Shown piece by piece: positions 4,574 to 5,237 of a stretch of DNA of 5,237 nucleotides; position 1 is the stretch's first letter; every line of letters starts with the position of its first letter. The notes below the pieces were generated by a model. That model worked only from the letters and a program-made list of their open reading frames with translations, did no database searches and was not told where the DNA came from. The DNA comes from JABFRJ01 sp964389095 (lineage in GTDB: Bacteria; Pseudomonadota; Alphaproteobacteria; Rhizobiales; Hyphomicrobiaceae). Location of the stretch: the NCBI GenBank assembly GCA_964389095.1, contig CAYMEB010000305.1, positions 1-5,237 on the forward strand, read 5' to 3'. A program made the translations under genes and the position numbers.

Positions 4574-4900
4574 TCACGTCGCGATCGGCTCGATCACGAC
4601 GGCCGTGCCGTAGGCGAGCACTTCGGTGACCGCCGACGCCATCTCGTTGGCGTCGTAACGCATTGCGACGATGGCGTTGGCGCCCATTTCGGCAGCCTGG
4701 GCGACGAGCATCTCGTAGGCTTCCTGGCGCGCCGTTTCTGCCAGCCTGGTGTAAATCGTTATGTTGCCGCCCTTCAGGATCTGGAAGGTGGCCCCGACGT
4801 TGCCGACGATCGAGCGGGAACGAACCGACAACCCTCGGGAGAGGCCCAACACCTTGACGATGCGGTAGCCTGGGACGTCGTTTGTGGTAACCACGAGCAT
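4574..4900 (-). CDS. YbjQ/UPF0145 (DUF74) family protein
   Basis: This is a small cytoplasmic protein of the YbjQ (UPF0145, heavy-metal-binding-like) family; its biochemical role is not established. The 108 residues match the usual length of about 105-110. The N-terminal strand region ends in PGYRIVKVLGLSRG (10-23). A basic stretch (RSRSIVGNVGA, 27-37) and a GG at 44-45 follow. Next comes the helix ARQEAYEMLVAQAAEMGA (57-74), then the family signature MGANAIVAMRYD (72-83) and a final strand with AYGTAV (96-101). There is no signal peptide or membrane segment. The ATG at 4900-4898 has a modest AGG about seven bases upstream. It starts 82 nt after mtnP on the same strand with no obvious terminator between, so co-transcription is likely. 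The family call is firm and the function is unknown. Confidence 0.88.
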   Translation of the reverse strand: MLVVTTNDVPGYRIVKVLGLSRGLSVRSRSIVGNVGATFQILKGGNITIYTRLAETARQEAYEMLVAQAAEMGANAIVAMRYDANEMASAVTEVLAYGTAVVIEPIAT

Positions 4901-4982
4901 TGCTGGACCTGCCTTCGACTTCTGGACGGGCCGAAACCGCCGATCGCCAGGTGCGCGCCGGTGCCGGCCCTCATGCAGCTCT

Positions 4983-5237
4983 TCACTGGCGCCCCGAGAC
5001 CCGGGCCAGGATCGCCTCGTTCTTCCTCAAGAGAACAGAATCCCGCTTGTCGGGCGCCGTGATCAGGGCGACATCGAGCGCACGATCCGAGCCGAGCGGA
5101 CACTGCGGATGCTCCTTCGGGAAGTCGCGCGCGAGGCGCGCCACCAGCCGCTGTGCCTTGGTGGCATTCTCGGCGAGCACCTTGATAATCGCCGCGACAT
5201 CGACATCGGCGTGCTCGTCGTGCCAGCAGTCATAGTC
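4983..5237 (-). CDS. mtnP: 5'-methylthioadenosine phosphorylase, C-terminal part (cut by window edge)
   Basis: The enzyme cleaves 5'-methylthioadenosine with phosphate to adenine and methylthioribose-1-phosphate, the first step in salvaging the by-product of polyamine synthesis. Only the last 84 residues are present. The visible start, DYDCWHDEH, is the conserved purine-binding motif of this family; its two Asp residues should correspond to Asp220 and Asp222 of human MTAP. The helix VAAIIKVLAENATKAQRLV follows, as in MTAP, and then a tail with CPLGSDRALDVALITAP typical of bacterial MtnP proteins. The TGA stop is at 4985-4983. A plain purine nucleoside phosphorylase of the same superfamily is less likely because of the DYDCW motif. 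The 82-nt gap to the YbjQ gene contains only a short GC-rich inverted repeat. Confidence 0.85.
   Translation of the reverse strand, partial: DYDCWHDEHADVDVAAIIKVLAENATKAQRLVARLARDFPKEHPQCPLGSDRALDVALITAPDKRDSVLLRKNEAILARVSGRQ

Noticed and set aside
4415..5235. Plus-strand open frames opposite the YbjQ gene, tRNA-Trp and mtnP
   Set aside because: They are shadows of the minus-strand genes. One runs through the 5' end of the tRNA gene and none shows a recognisable domain.
1..5237. CRISPR array, insertion sequence, phage or other mobile element
   Set aside because: I see no regularly spaced repeats, transposase or integrase, terminal inverted repeats, or tRNA-end duplication. All genes are conserved housekeeping genes in their usual order.

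Overview
The window comes from a high-GC bacterium, most likely an alphaproteobacterium. This rests on the sequences of L1, L7/L12, L11, NusG and the RpoB N-terminus, and on the arrangement tRNA-Trp, secE, nusG, rplK, rplA, rplJ, rplL, rpoB. I cannot place the order: RpoB and L1 show a mix of features that I associate with several alphaproteobacterial orders. Every supported gene lies on the minus strand, so transcription runs from high to low coordinates.

Layout in the direction of transcription. At 5237-4983 is the C-terminal end of a 5'-methylthioadenosine phosphorylase (mtnP), cut by the window edge. At 4900-4574 is a YbjQ/UPF0145 family protein. At 4429-4354 is tRNA-Trp (CCA), with a GC-rich hairpin terminator just behind it at 4339-4301. 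After a 162-nt upstream region comes the translation and transcription block: secE (4138-3944), nusG (3853-3317), rplK (3184-2753), rplA (2749-2012), a 362-nt structured gap, rplJ (1649-1140), rplL (1062-685), a 232-nt gap with a 14-bp hairpin, and the first 150 codons of rpoB (452-1, running off the window).

The genes work together as follows. SecE is the small subunit of the SecYEG channel. NusG tunes RNA polymerase elongation and couples it to Rho or the ribosome. L11, L1, L10 and L7/L12 form the L1 stalk and the GTPase-associated stalk of the 50S subunit. RpoB is the beta subunit of RNA polymerase. In well-studied bacteria L1 and L10-L7/L12 repress their own mRNAs, and attenuation or RNase processing sets the ratio of L7/L12 to RpoB. 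The hairpins found here sit where such controls would be expected.

The gene content is conserved housekeeping, and I see no undescribed system. The parts most worth a second look are non-coding. The main one is the rplJ leader, where two exact 12-base copies can each pair with one bulged complement. Others are the U-tract-free hairpin before rpoB, a mismatch in the tRNA-Trp acceptor stem, an L1 N-terminus about 12 residues longer than usual, and the mtnP/ybjQ neighbourhood where tuf is often found.
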